From NCBI RefSeq assembly GCF_004770055.1, contig NZ_RQEP01000019.1:186001-250000 (forward strand): DNA of 64,000 bases, written 5' to 3'. Under the pieces are notes generated by a model. That model had not been told where the DNA came from. It did no database searches and worked only from the letters and a program-made list of their open reading frames with translations. How positions within the stretch are numbered: the first letter of the stretch is position 1; each line of letters begins with the position of its first letter. Made by a program: the position numbers and the translations under genes. Below are positions 9,358-19,580 of the stretch, in pieces. The stretch is from Leptospira semungkisensis. GTDB lineage: Bacteria; Spirochaetota; Leptospiria; Leptospirales; Leptospiraceae.

Positions 9358-9789
9358 TTATCTTTTGAGGATCTCATCCGTATCAAACTGAGTAAAGTAC
9401 GGAAAAGGCTTACCGGAATCATCCAGACAAACATAGGTAATCTTACAGTCTATGATCTCTCTGACTTCTTTTTTCTTTTGGCTCTTTGCAATTGCAGCAC
9501 AACGCAGAGTGATGGAACTCTTTCCTACCTTCTCTACTTTAGAAAAAATCTGTATGATCTCGCCAAGAAGACCTGGGCTCTTGAATACTACATCGTCCAT
9601 ACTAACAGTCACTAAATTCGAATAGCCGATCTTTTCCATGACGAACATAGCGCATCCCTCGTCTATCCAGGCAAGCATCTGTCCTCCGAATAAAAATCCG
9701 TGCTGGTTCAGATCCCGAGACATCACAATATGTTGGGTGCTCAGACCCATTCCCTGTATTTTGGAATCCAAGAATACTTCTACGCTCAT
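9358..9789 (-). CDS. Acyl-CoA thioesterase, hotdog fold
   Basis: About 143 residues from the ATG at 9789. An upstream in-frame Met at 9828 exists, but the 9789 start gives a textbook ATGA overlap with the nth stop and begins '[10 protein letters not shown]'. The core 'NQHGFLFGGQMLAWIDE' matches the acyl-CoA hydrolase (YciA/BACH-like) hotdog domain, whose conserved Asn/Gly loop and Asp-Glu on the long helix form the active site. Next come 'LVTVSMDDVVFKSP' and 'VEKVGKSSITL', typical central strands. It probably hydrolyses acyl-CoA thioesters in the cytoplasm, with unknown chain-length preference. It is translationally coupled to nth and abuts the release-factor-like gene. Confidence 0.85.
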   Translation of the reverse strand: MSVEVFLDSKIQGMGLSTQHIVMSRDLNQHGFLFGGQMLAWIDEGCAMFVMEKIGYSNLVTVSMDDVVFKSPGLLGEIIQIFSKVEKVGKSSITLRCAAIAKSQKKKEVREIIDCKITYVCLDDSGKPFPYFTQFDTDEILKR

Positions 9790-10493
9790 TTTGATTCTCC
9801 CGTTTTCAAAACCAAGGAAGAAGGACATTCTTTTCTAAGAATGCATGTCTCGCAGAAGGTCTTATGCGCCTTGCAATACTTTCTTCCCAAAAATATAAAA
9901 TATAAGGACAGATCCATCCAGTATTCCGGTTGGATATTCTTCATCAGATCTTTCTCAACCTTGACCGGATCTGATTGGTCGGTTAAACCCAATTTTTTAG
10001 ATATTCGTTTTACATGAGTGTCCACCACAAATCCTTCCGAAATATGATGGATCTCGTTTAGTACTACGTTCGCAGTCTTTCTTCCGATTCCAGGAAGTTT
10101 GATCAGCTCTGCAATCGTCTTAGGCAATTTTCCATTATAATCTTTTAATAGAATATTTGCGAATCCGGAGACTGACTTAGCCTTATTCTTATAAAAGCCC
10201 GTAGAATAGATGATCTTCTCTATTTTCTTTAAAGGAGCTTCCGCTAAGGATTCTAAGGTCGGATATTCCGCAAATAGAACTGGACTGACCTGATTGACCC
10301 TTTCGTCCGTGCATTGCGCAGAAAGGATTACAGAGATCGCAAACTGATAGTCTTGGGAATAATGAAGAGGTGAATTTACATCCCCGAATTCCTTCCGTAA
10401 AAGGAAGTAAATTCGGGATACGTATTCTGGAGTTACGGAAAACTTAGGCTTGGACTGCCTTTTTTTGGATTCCGGCGTATTTTTTAGGGGCAA
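9786..10493 (-). CDS. nth: Endonuclease III (DNA glycosylase/AP lyase)
   Basis: A 235-residue base-excision-repair enzyme removing oxidised pyrimidines. It shows '[11 protein letters not shown]', the helix-hairpin-helix '[15 protein letters not shown]' with the catalytic Lys, 'VDTHVKRIS' with the catalytic Asp, and the C-terminal [4Fe-4S] pattern C-x6-C-x2-C-x5-C ('[17 protein letters not shown]'). The first ATG at 10493 overlaps the 3' end of rpmB by 50 bases. I see no ATG, GTG or TTG further in before the conserved domain, so this overlap appears genuine. Its stop overlaps the thioesterase start by four bases. Confidence 0.95.
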   Translation of the reverse strand: MPLKNTPESKKRQSKPKFSVTPEYVSRIYFLLRKEFGDVNSPLHYSQDYQFAISVILSAQCTDERVNQVSPVLFAEYPTLESLAEAPLKKIEKIIYSTGFYKNKAKSVSGFANILLKDYNGKLPKTIAELIKLPGIGRKTANVVLNEIHHISEGFVVDTHVKRISKKLGLTDQSDPVKVEKDLMKNIQPEYWMDLSLYFIFLGRKYCKAHKTFCETCILRKECPSSLVLKTGESK

Positions 10494-10725
10494 GGGCTTG
10501 TAGAGATCCTGCGTTATCTTTGATCGCTGCTTTGATTCCTTTCTTTTTCAAGGTTCTTAAAGCACGAGTAGAGATGCGAACAGTGACCCAGCGGTTCTCA
10601 TCTTCCAAGAAGATACGCTTTTTGATCAGGTTGATTTTCCAGGTTCTACGGGTTTTCAGGTGAGAGTGGGAAACATTGTTTCCTGCAATCGTTCCTTTCC
10701 CTGTGACGACACATTTTCTGGCCAT
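10444..10725 (-). CDS. rpmB: 50S ribosomal protein L28
   Basis: A 93-residue basic protein starting '[21 protein letters not shown]' in the first part and '[10 protein letters not shown]' in the second, followed by '[17 protein letters not shown]', the standard L28 sequence. It binds 23S rRNA in the large subunit. The ATG has no Shine-Dalgarno at normal distance, and the best promoter places transcription start only a few bases upstream, so the mRNA may be leaderless. An intrinsic terminator at 10783-10814 separates it from the LOG-family gene. It heads a long same-strand run through nth, thioesterase, release-factor-like gene and uvrC. Confidence 0.97.
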   Translation of the reverse strand: MARKCVVTGKGTIAGNNVSHSHLKTRRTWKINLIKKRIFLEDENRWVTVRISTRALRTLKKKGIKAAIKDNAGSLQALAPKKYAGIQKKAVQA

Positions 10726-10734
10726 ATTGCGACC

Positions 10735-10762
10735 ATAATTTTCTCCCGAAACGAGCTGTCAA
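10735..10762 (-). promoter_or_regulatory. Probable sigma-70-type promoter for rpmB
   Basis: On the minus strand, TTGACA (10762-10757, a perfect -35 consensus) is followed after 16 bases by AATTAT (10740-10735, four of six -10 positions). Transcription would begin near 10728, only about three bases before the rpmB ATG. The position just after a terminator supports it. The assignment is by consensus only. Confidence 0.5.
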
Positions 10763-10782
10763 GGAAACCAAAAAGATTCGGG

Positions 10783-10814
10783 AAAAAACGGGGAATTCGG
10801 CTCCTTCTTCCCCG
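10783..10814 (-). terminator. Rho-independent terminator after the LOG-family gene
   Basis: Reading the minus strand, a stem CGGGGAA (10814-10808) / TTCCCCG (10795-10789) with a 12-base loop is followed at once by six T (10788-10783). It starts eight bases past the LOG gene stop codon, exactly where a terminator should be, and insulates that gene from rpmB. Confidence 0.88.
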
Positions 10815-10821
10815 CAAGAAC

Positions 10822-11595
10822 TCAATCAGCGTCTAAAGGAACCTTCTTCTTTAGGACATCCAATACTTCAGAGGGACTATCGCAATAGGTGATCAGATCC
10901 AGATCGGAAGGATCGATTAACCCATATTCCTTCATCGTATCCAAATGAAAGATAGAATTCCAAAACTTACTTCCGTAGAGAATGACAGGGATTTTCAGAT
11001 TATTGCGTCCTGTTTGGATGAGAGTGAGAGTTTCGAATAGCTCATCTACTGTTCCGAATCCACCAGGAAAAGCAACCACTCCCTTGGAGAGTCTTAGAAA
11101 CCAAAGTTTACGCATAAAGAAATAATGAAATTCAACGCTAATATTCGGATCCACATAAGGATTCACGGACTGTTCGAAAGGAAGCCGTATGTTTAGACCT
11201 AGACTCGGACCTCCTGCTTCTTTGGCACCTCTGTTCGCTGCCTCCATGATGCCGGGACCACCTCCCGTGCAAACAGCCATTCTATGATATTCCTTAGAGA
11301 TTTCCTTTCCCCAGTTCGTGATCAGTTTTGCAGTTTCTACTGCATCTTTATAATAAGAGGATAATTCCTTTCGTTTTTGAAAGATCGCTTCTTCTTTTTC
11401 AGAGCGTTTTTCATTCTCCATTGATTTGCATTCTTCCGGACTCAGGATCCGAGCAGAGCCAAAGATGCAGATCGTGTCCTTGATCTTTCCATCCCTGAAT
11501 ATGGATTGAGGATAATCTATCTCTGCGAGTACTCTCAAATGGAACGCGTCCACCGATCTCAGAAACTCATCATGTTCTAACGAAGTTCTTCCCAT
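10822..11595 (-). CDS. LOG-family protein (TIGR00730-like nucleotide phosphoribohydrolase)
   Basis: A 257-residue Rossmann-fold protein with both signatures of the LOG/'lysine decarboxylase-like' family: 'CTGGGPGIMEAANRGA' (about residues 109-124) and PGGFGTxxE (residues 177-185), which form the phosphate-binding and catalytic site. Characterised LOG proteins cleave nucleoside 5'-monophosphates to ribose-5-phosphate and base; in plants and some bacteria this releases cytokinins. The long charged insert around residues 52-85 and the length suggest the larger bacterial type. It is a single-gene unit with its own terminator, divergent from the hypothetical gene at 11663. The old name lysine decarboxylase should not be used. 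Confidence 0.9.
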   Translation of the reverse strand: MGRTSLEHDEFLRSVDAFHLRVLAEIDYPQSIFRDGKIKDTICIFGSARILSPEECKSMENEKRSEKEEAIFQKRKELSSYYKDAVETAKLITNWGKEISKEYHRMAVCTGGGPGIMEAANRGAKEAGGPSLGLNIRLPFEQSVNPYVDPNISVEFHYFFMRKLWFLRLSKGVVAFPGGFGTVDELFETLTLIQTGRNNLKIPVILYGSKFWNSIFHLDTMKEYGLIDPSDLDLITYCDSPSEVLDVLKKKVPLDAD

Positions 11596-11662
11596 GTTCT
11601 TTCCTTTATTTTGGGGGAAGTTAGGCTTGCCTTTCCTAACTTAGTTTGTATCCTTTCCAAGA

Positions 11663-12775
11663 ATGATCGGACCGAGAAGTTTAAAAGAAAAAATTCGATC
11701 CGTCTTTTCCTCTTTTGGCTTTCATTCTTCCGTTAAATGGGAAGCGGAAAAGATCCGACTCCAAAAACGACTCGATCCTTACGTTACGAACCGGATCCAA
11801 ACGGAGAATATTCGAAGTCTCGGTTCTGAAGAATCTTTGGCATCCCAAGACTGGACCCAAAACCTGCCTCCGTTCTCTTACTCCGAATCTGAAACAGAAG
11901 AGATCTTTCCGAATTCCAAACGAAAAGTAAAAAGGATCCGAAAGCACAAAGTATCTCTTTGGTCCTTATTCTTCTTTCTTCCTTGGAAAAGTAAAATAGA
12001 AGGAGCCGATCCTAGCTTTCTAGCCTTTCATCCTGGAGAAGATCTATTCCTTCCCGAAGAAGCAGACCAAACAGAAAGAAAAAAACGAAATCTTCAATTC
12101 AGAAGCGAGCCTTATTTCTGGGAAGCATGGTTCCCACAGAAAAGCACTCTAACCCTTTCTCCCTTTCTTGTATGGGAGACCAATATTCCCTCGGATCTGT
12201 TCCAAGATTGTATTCCAGAATCCGTTTTGCCTGTGGGTGAACCTGGAAAATGGAAGGTTCGCATCCATTCTATGAGAGTGCTCAGCCACCAATTAGGAAG
12301 GATCTATGAGGATATGTATCCGAGCCCGAACAGAGTGTATCGAACAGAAGTCTGGGTCTATGGTCATAAAAAAGAAGAAGAGATCGATCCAGAAAAACCT
12401 CTTTTATTTCCTCTCGGAGTTTGGATCTCTCCTACATTTCTACAAGAAGAAGAGCCGCGCCTCAGATGCGGACTTCCCTTTCGGTCAGGAGAAACGAATT
12501 GGAAGATAGAAGGAGAAAGACTTACCGTTGAGATCCGAGGCAAAGAATGGAATTGGAAGCCTGCCAAAGAAAATTCCGAGTTCTTCAAAGCATTAGAAAG
12601 TCCTCATGTATATCTAGGAAAATCCTATTATACTTTGGAATCTACAAGTTTCGCGCAAGACAGACAGATCGCTTATTTGTTCAAGAGAGCCATTATCTCG
12701 GATCCGATCTTACTCCAGCGTTCTAGGCCCAAGGAAAAACGTTCCGGAGTTTCTCCAAACCCAACTCGAATATAA
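11663..12775 (+). CDS. Hypothetical protein, no recognised family
   Basis: A 370-residue protein I cannot assign. The first 110 residues are strongly basic, with a short hydrophobic patch near 95-105 ('VSLWSLFFFLPW'). The central part is rich in Trp and Pro ('FWEAWFPQKSTLTLSPFLVWET', split here from a longer run) and looks like a beta-rich domain. There is no clear signal peptide. It is flanked by a divergent LOG gene and by a convergent aminotransferase gene with which it overlaps by 103 bases. Even codon composition across the non-overlapping part and a clean ATG suggest it is real. It may be restricted to Leptospira. Confidence 0.6.
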   Translation: MIGPRSLKEKIRSVFSSFGFHSSVKWEAEKIRLQKRLDPYVTNRIQTENIRSLGSEESLASQDWTQNLPPFSYSESETEEIFPNSKRKVKRIRKHKVSLWSLFFFLPWKSKIEGADPSFLAFHPGEDLFLPEEADQTERKKRNLQFRSEPYFWEAWFPQKSTLTLSPFLVWETNIPSDLFQDCIPESVLPVGEPGKWKVRIHSMRVLSHQLGRIYEDMYPSPNRVYRTEVWVYGHKKEEEIDPEKPLLFPLGVWISPTFLQEEEPRLRCGLPFRSGETNWKIEGERLTVEIRGKEWNWKPAKENSEFFKALESPHVYLGKSYYTLESTSFAQDRQIAYLFKRAIISDPILLQRSRPKEKRSGVSPNPTRI

Positions 12776-13809
12776 CCGTTTATCTCGAAATCGTCGGAAG
12801 GAAGCACAAATACTCCCGCTTTTTCATAGAGAGTATCTGCGAATTTTCGCGCGTCCAAACCATCCACAAGTTTTGGAAAACCAACGACTCCTCCTTTCGG
12901 AGCCTGAAAAAAAGAAATTCCGGGAAGGTCCTTCCAGGTATTTTCAAAAAGAGTAATATTTCGATCTAAATTCGTTTTGATCCGAGCCTGCAGGATTTTT
13001 CTTTTCTTCAATAATTCCAAGGTCAAAAACTCGGAGATAGGCGAAACTGTATGAGTCAGATAATCCTTCATACTTCTCGCTTCTTTTAGAAAGTCTTTGG
13101 GACCGACAAGCCAACCGATCCTGAGCCCCATGACACCGAAACATTTCGTGATGGATCCAGTCGCTAACGACTTCTCTGAAACACCGAAACCGCTCCAGCC
13201 AATGTCTTCTTCTTTGGAAAGAAAACGATAGTGTTCGTCGAATAGGATCCAATTCGGAAAATTTCCCGTTTGCGAAAGTATCTCTGTCTGATCCGTATCT
13301 TCGGCAATCATGCCTGTAGGATTATGTGGATGATTACAAATGATGAGCTGAGGATTGTTTTCAAAGAGAGAATGTATATTCTCTCTACCGAGTCCTGAAC
13401 TTCCGGAAAGAAGTCTGGGCAATAGATCCACTCTTTGGATCTTCGCCCCAATCGATTTAGGGACCTCGTACAATGCTTGGAAGGAAGGCCAAAAAAGAGA
13501 GACCAGGTCTCCTTCTTTCAATACTGTATGGAACGCGAGGAATAATGCCTCTCCCGTGCCTGTGGTGATGAGAACTTGTTCAGGAGAAACATTTGGATAG
13601 AGAGAGGCAATCTCTTCTCTCAAATCCATTCTTCCTGAATTGGGAGAATCAGCTAAGGAAAGTTTTCCAAGATCTCTTAGATCCAAATCCAAGGATCTAG
13701 CGAGTTCGGAGAGGTTTATATTTCGGATCCCGCTTTCTCCTAGATTGCAAGGAGCCTCCGTTCTGAATCTCTCCAGTCGATCTTCTATGAAAAATTCTCT
13801 TAGGCTCAC
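12673..13809 (-). CDS. PLP-dependent aminotransferase, class I/II
   Basis: A 378-residue fold-type I aminotransferase. It shows 'TTGTGEALFLAFH' (PLP phosphate/ring contact), 'CNHPHNPTGMI' with the conserved Asn, 'WILFDEHYRFL' with the Asp/Tyr pair, 'GSITKCFGVMGLRIGWLVG' with the Schiff-base Lys, and a C-terminal Arg in 'YIRVGFGETPE'. The substrate cannot be predicted; the sequence is closer to the general aspartate/capreomycidine-like aminotransferase group than to AspC at 36841-38058. It overlaps the convergent hypothetical gene by 103 bases, so its last 34 codons are read on both strands. The downstream region up to the LOG gene has no other minus-strand gene. Confidence 0.85.
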   Translation of the reverse strand: MSLREFFIEDRLERFRTEAPCNLGESGIRNINLSELARSLDLDLRDLGKLSLADSPNSGRMDLREEIASLYPNVSPEQVLITTGTGEALFLAFHTVLKEGDLVSLFWPSFQALYEVPKSIGAKIQRVDLLPRLLSGSSGLGRENIHSLFENNPQLIICNHPHNPTGMIAEDTDQTEILSQTGNFPNWILFDEHYRFLSKEEDIGWSGFGVSEKSLATGSITKCFGVMGLRIGWLVGPKDFLKEARSMKDYLTHTVSPISEFLTLELLKKRKILQARIKTNLDRNITLFENTWKDLPGISFFQAPKGGVVGFPKLVDGLDARKFADTLYEKAGVFVLPSDDFEINGYIRVGFGETPERFSLGLERWSKIGSEIMALLNK

Positions 13810-13833
13810 ACCAAAGAGTCAGACTTCTTTCCT

Positions 13834-14199
13834 TTAAGAAAGAAGCAAGGCGAAAGCGCCGAAAAAAGAAAGTAAGAATAGACCGAGTAATACATACGCA
13901 ATCCAATTCAGGAAGTATCTCAGGTCCTTGAGAGCGAATAGGAACTGCTCCGGATCTCTATCGTCCAACGCCAAGGATTTTCGAAAGGAGATAGAGGCTC
14001 CGTAACCTAGGATTCCTAAAATAAAGAAGAAGAGCGCCGAGACGGCATACAAAATCGCCTTACCGGGACTCTCTCTGAAAAAAGCCCCGAACGCGAGAAG
14101 CCCCGCCAATAGAAAAAGAAGAAAGGAAATATTTCTCAAAACAGCTCTCAATGAGTCCAGTTCTCTATGTTGCTCGCGAGAAAGTTCGTTAGATTCCAT
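13834..14199 (-). CDS. Small membrane protein of unknown function
   Basis: Translation from ATG at 14199 gives 121 residues starting 'MESNELSREQHRELDSLRAV'. An open frame extends to 14559, but that part is antisense to the phosphohexomutase start and has no membrane or coding character, so I use the shorter start. The protein has three hydrophobic stretches (about residues 23-42, 49-69 and 97-119) and a charged loop 'LDDRDPEQ'. It lies 24 bases upstream of the aminotransferase gene on the same strand. I recognise no family and no catalytic motif. Confidence 0.6.
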   Translation of the reverse strand: MESNELSREQHRELDSLRAVLRNISFLLFLLAGLLAFGAFFRESPGKAILYAVSALFFFILGILGYGASISFRKSLALDDRDPEQFLFALKDLRYFLNWIAYVLLGLFLLSFFGAFALLLS

Positions 14200-14225
14200 A
14201 CTTATAGAATCGGCGAAAAAACGTC

Positions 14226-14254
14226 TTGAACCAGGAAGAACTAGAATTTTTATT
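14226..14254 (+). promoter_or_regulatory. Possible promoter for the phosphohexomutase-argD unit
   Basis: TTGAAC (14226-14231), a 17-base spacer and TTTATT (14249-14254), each matching four of six consensus positions, end 27 bases before the phosphohexomutase ATG at 14282. The score is moderate and there is no other support. Confidence 0.3.
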
Positions 14255-14281
14255 CCAAGTAAGGGCGAACTAGAGAAACAA

Positions 14282-16047
14282 ATGGCTACCGAATCGAAAC
14301 TTATAGAATCCTGGACCAAGGCCCCTTTTCCGCCAAAGGTGCAAGAAGAAGCGAAATCCATCCTGAGTCGTTTCCAAAAGGGAGAAACCTCCGGATTGGA
14401 AATAGAGGCGTACACAGTACCCTTAGAATTCGGCACCGGCGGAATGAGAGGAAGGATAGGAAACGGCATCGGTAGAATGAATGAATTCACCGTAGGCAAA
14501 GCCGCGCTCGGTTTCTCCAGATACTTAGTAAAGAAAACCAAAAAACCAATCCTAGTCATCGCTTACGATTCCAGAAGAAGGTCCAGAGAGTTTGCAGAGG
14601 TCACCGCAGGAGTCGCCGCAGCTCATGGAATCAAAGTCATTTTATTTTCAGAAGTAGCTCCTACTCCTCTTCTCTCCTATGCTGTTCGTTATTACAAAGC
14701 AACCGGAGGAGTCGTATTGACTGCATCTCATAATCCGCCCGAATACAACGGGTTCAAAGCTTACCTTGCGAAAGGAGAACAACTCGCTCCTCCCGATGAC
14801 AAAAAGATTATTTCTCTCATCGAAAAGGTGCAAGACTGGAATGAGATCAAATTCCTTTCTCCTAAAGATCCAGCTTATAAAAAGCTAGTCGTTAAGGCCG
14901 GAGCGGATTGCTTTGCAAATTATCTGAAGGATCTTAAAAAATCAGGGATCGTATCCACGAAGGTCTCCGCCAAAGATAGATCTAAGATTCGTCTGGTTTA
15001 TTCTCCGCTGCACGGAACAGGCGGATATTATATGAAGAAATTATTAAATGATTTCGGATATAAGAATGTGACTCTAGTTCCAGAGCAAAAAGATCCGGAT
15101 GGAGAATTTCCTACGGTAAAATTCCCGAATCCTGAGGAGCCAGAAGCACTTGCTCTCAGCCAAAAGCTTTCCGAAAAGATCGGAGCGGACGCATTCATTG
15201 CGACCGACCCTGATGCGGATAGACTCGGGATAGGAGTCAAGAATCAGGAAGGTGGATACACTCTTTTGAACGGGAACCAGATCGGTTCTATTCTTGCTGC
15301 GTATCTCGCAGAAAAGGTTTCCGCCAAGCCTAAGAAGGGAAAGAAACCTGTGCTAGTCAAGACTGTGGTTACCACAGATCTTCAGGCAGATATCGCTAAG
15401 AAGAATAAACTAGCACTGAAAAACGTACTCACAGGATTCAAATTCATTGCGGAAGTCATGGGCAAGCTGGACAAGAATAAGACCCAGTATTTCCTATTCG
15501 GAGGAGAGGAATCTTACGGATACCTTCCCGTAAATTTTGTAAGAGATAAGGACAGCCTTTCTTCTGCACTCTTGCTTGTAGAAGTTCTGGCGGAGAAGAA
15601 GGACCTACTCTCCTACATGAACGAGATCTATTTAAAATACGGTCTCTACCAAGAAGGTCTTAAATCTCTTACCTTGGAAGGTCTTGCAGGCAAGAAGAAG
15701 ATCCAAGATTCATTGCAATCCTTGAGAGAAAACGATCTAATCGGAAAGACTTTAGGAAAACGTAAAGTCACCGGGTTCTTGGATTTTAAGAGCAAGACTG
15801 CAAAGGGAAGCGCATCCAAATCCGCATTTTCCGGCCTTCCTTCTTCGGATGTGATCCAGTTGGAATTAGAAGGATCAGCGAAACTTACCATTCGGCCTTC
15901 CGGAACGGAACCAAAGATCAAGATCTATTCTTCTTTTAAGAGCAGGACTGCTCCCCAAAAAGAATCCGAGATCCCAAAACTCACGACTGAGTTACTAGAC
16001 GAATTAAAAGAAACAGAAGCATTATTTTTACAATTGGCGGGTTTAAA

Positions 16048-16051
<4 letters not shown>
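14282..16051 (+). CDS. Phosphoglucomutase/phosphomannomutase family enzyme
   Basis: A 589-residue alpha-D-phosphohexomutase. The catalytic phosphoserine loop is '[11 protein letters not shown]' (Ser149), the metal loop is 'DPDADRLG' (Asp309/311/313), the sugar-binding loop is 'GGEESYGYL', and the phosphate-binding C-terminal loop is '[12 protein letters not shown]'. All four active-site elements are present and length matches the large bacterial phospho-sugar mutase class. It interconverts hexose 1- and 6-phosphates; glucose versus mannose preference is not decided by sequence. Its stop overlaps the argD start (ATGA at 16048-16051), so the two are translationally coupled. Confidence 0.93.
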
Positions 16052-18367
<2,316 letters not shown>

Positions 18368-18396
18368 ATTTCTTGAATAAACGGGGATGGTGACAG

Positions 18397-18804
18397 ATGA
18401 AAGGCGGAGTAGCTCCTTCCGGAAGACCGTATCAGGTAATCATTGCGGAAAATTCCAAATTCCAAGCCAAGCAGTTGGCTCAGATATTGGAGTCTGAAGG
18501 TTACGAAGTAGTCGGATTTGCCGAAACAGGCAAAGAACTTCTGAACATGTACAAGGACAATCGCAAGGTGGATCTGATCACCTTGGATCTTCATCTTCCT
18601 GTCCTAGACGGATTTGCTGCATTCTATGAGATAAAAGACTTGGGAGTTCTCCCTAGAGTGATCGTGATCACCGACGAGAACACACCTGCAGTCATCAAAA
18701 CTCTAACCGATGATGGGATCATGGATTATATCGTGAAACCCATCAAACGTGAGAAGGTTTTAGAAAAAGCAAACGCAACCGTTCGTAAGACAATCAAGAT
18801 CTAG
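18397..18804 (+). CDS. Single-domain response regulator (CheY-like)
   Basis: A 135-residue receiver domain without an output domain. The phospho-acceptor is Asp64 in 'LITLDLHLPVLDG', the switch Thr lies in 'VIVITDEN', and the conserved Lys is in 'YIVKPIKREK'. The acidic pair that normally binds Mg2+ (DD) is replaced by Glu18-Asn19 in 'VIIAENSKF', which may lower or alter phosphorylation. It sits 29 bases after leuB but no histidine kinase is nearby, so its partner is encoded elsewhere. Such stand-alone receivers act through protein-protein contacts, for example in chemotaxis or phosphorelays. Confidence 0.88.
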   Translation: MKGGVAPSGRPYQVIIAENSKFQAKQLAQILESEGYEVVGFAETGKELLNMYKDNRKVDLITLDLHLPVLDGFAAFYEIKDLGVLPRVIVITDENTPAVIKTLTDDGIMDYIVKPIKREKVLEKANATVRKTIKI

Positions 18805-18812
18805 ATCCTGAA

Positions 18813-18843
18813 TTGGTTGGAGTAGCTCTTTTACTCCAACCAA
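18813..18843. terminator. Perfect 12-bp inverted repeat between convergent genes
   Basis: TTGGTTGGAGTA (18813-18824) and its exact reverse complement TACTCCAACCAA (18832-18843) flank a seven-base loop. It lies just past the response-regulator stop, and its right arm is the last codons and stop of yfiH on the other strand. There is no clear T-tract on either side, so it may act as a 3' end-stabilising or bidirectional terminator hairpin rather than a classical intrinsic terminator. Confidence 0.6.
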
Positions 18844-19580
18844 ATACAGTTTAAGTTTCGATTCGTATCTCCCCTTCTGTGGCTGAAGTATCCTGAATTC
18901 GCAGTCATAGTGCATACACCCGCCGTTTCCAAGAAAGGTTGCACTCCTAAACTTTTAATCCTATGGGTCAGAAATGTTTTTTGTTCCAATAGGAATTTTC
19001 CAGGTTCACTCGCAGGCTTCAGAGAATTAGGAACTTCTTTCCTAAATAGAGAAGCAACATCTTCCCCTACTTCATAGTTCTTTCCGGTTGCATAGGGTCC
19101 TAGATAAAAATGCACTAGCTCCAGATCGATCCCATATTTTTTCTGAACGATTCCCAAGGTCTTTTCTGTAATTCCTGCAAGTGTTCCCTTCCAACCGGAA
19201 TGAATAACCCCTACTAAGGCCGGCCTTCCAGTCCAAAAGAAGATCGGAAGACAATCCGCAGTTTTTACGACTAGGATCTTTTTAGGCTTGGTGGTAAATA
19301 GAGCGTCTCCCTTTGGAACGCCCTCCTGGAAATCATCCGCTTCGATGACCGTGGTTCCATGCTCCTGGTCCATGAGAAAGATCTCACTGCCTGGGATTTG
19401 AGTTGCTTGAGAGACTCTAGAGCGAATAAACTCGGGGTCCGTTGAGTCTCCGGAAATTTCCCGATTTCCCAAAACCAGGAGCCTAAGACTTCTTTTATCT
19501 TCTAGGAAAAAGCGGTGGTCGATCATACTTGACTTGGGAAAGTCCTGGTCTTGTATAGAAAATAAAGCTGCATGTCCCAA
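18831..19580 (-). CDS. YfiH/LACC1-family purine nucleoside phosphorylase-like protein
   Basis: A 249-residue member of the 'multicopper polyphenol oxidoreductase' (YfiH/YlmD) family. It has 'QEHGTTV', 'KTADCLPIFF', 'GVIHSGWKGTLAGI' and 'YLGPYATGKNYEVGEDV', supplying the Zn-binding His/Cys/His set. Family members act on purine nucleosides; peptidoglycan editing has also been proposed. Met at 19580 would overlap the divergent trpF start by nine bases; Met at 19526 is an alternative that leaves room for a trpF promoter and loses only 18 non-conserved residues. Its last codons form one arm of the inverted repeat at 18813-18843. Confidence 0.85.
   Translation of the reverse strand: MGHAALFSIQDQDFPKSSMIDHRFFLEDKRSLRLLVLGNREISGDSTDPEFIRSRVSQATQIPGSEIFLMDQEHGTTVIEADDFQEGVPKGDALFTTKPKKILVVKTADCLPIFFWTGRPALVGVIHSGWKGTLAGITEKTLGIVQKKYGIDLELVHFYLGPYATGKNYEVGEDVASLFRKEVPNSLKPASEPGKFLLEQKTFLTHRIKSLGVQPFLETAGVCTMTANSGYFSHRRGDTNRNLNCIWLE
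19529..19559 (+). promoter_or_regulatory. Weak promoter candidate for trpF-mutS
   Basis: TTGACT (19529-19534) and TATAGA (19554-19559) lie upstream of the trpF ATG (19572). The 19-base spacer is longer than optimal, so confidence is low. If used, it would favour the shorter yfiH start at 19526. Confidence 0.3.

Noticed and set aside
14200..14559. In-frame N-terminal extension of the small membrane protein gene ending at 13834
   Set aside because: It lies antisense to the conserved start of the phosphohexomutase and its sequence has no matching membrane pattern. ATG 14199 gives a sensible protein.
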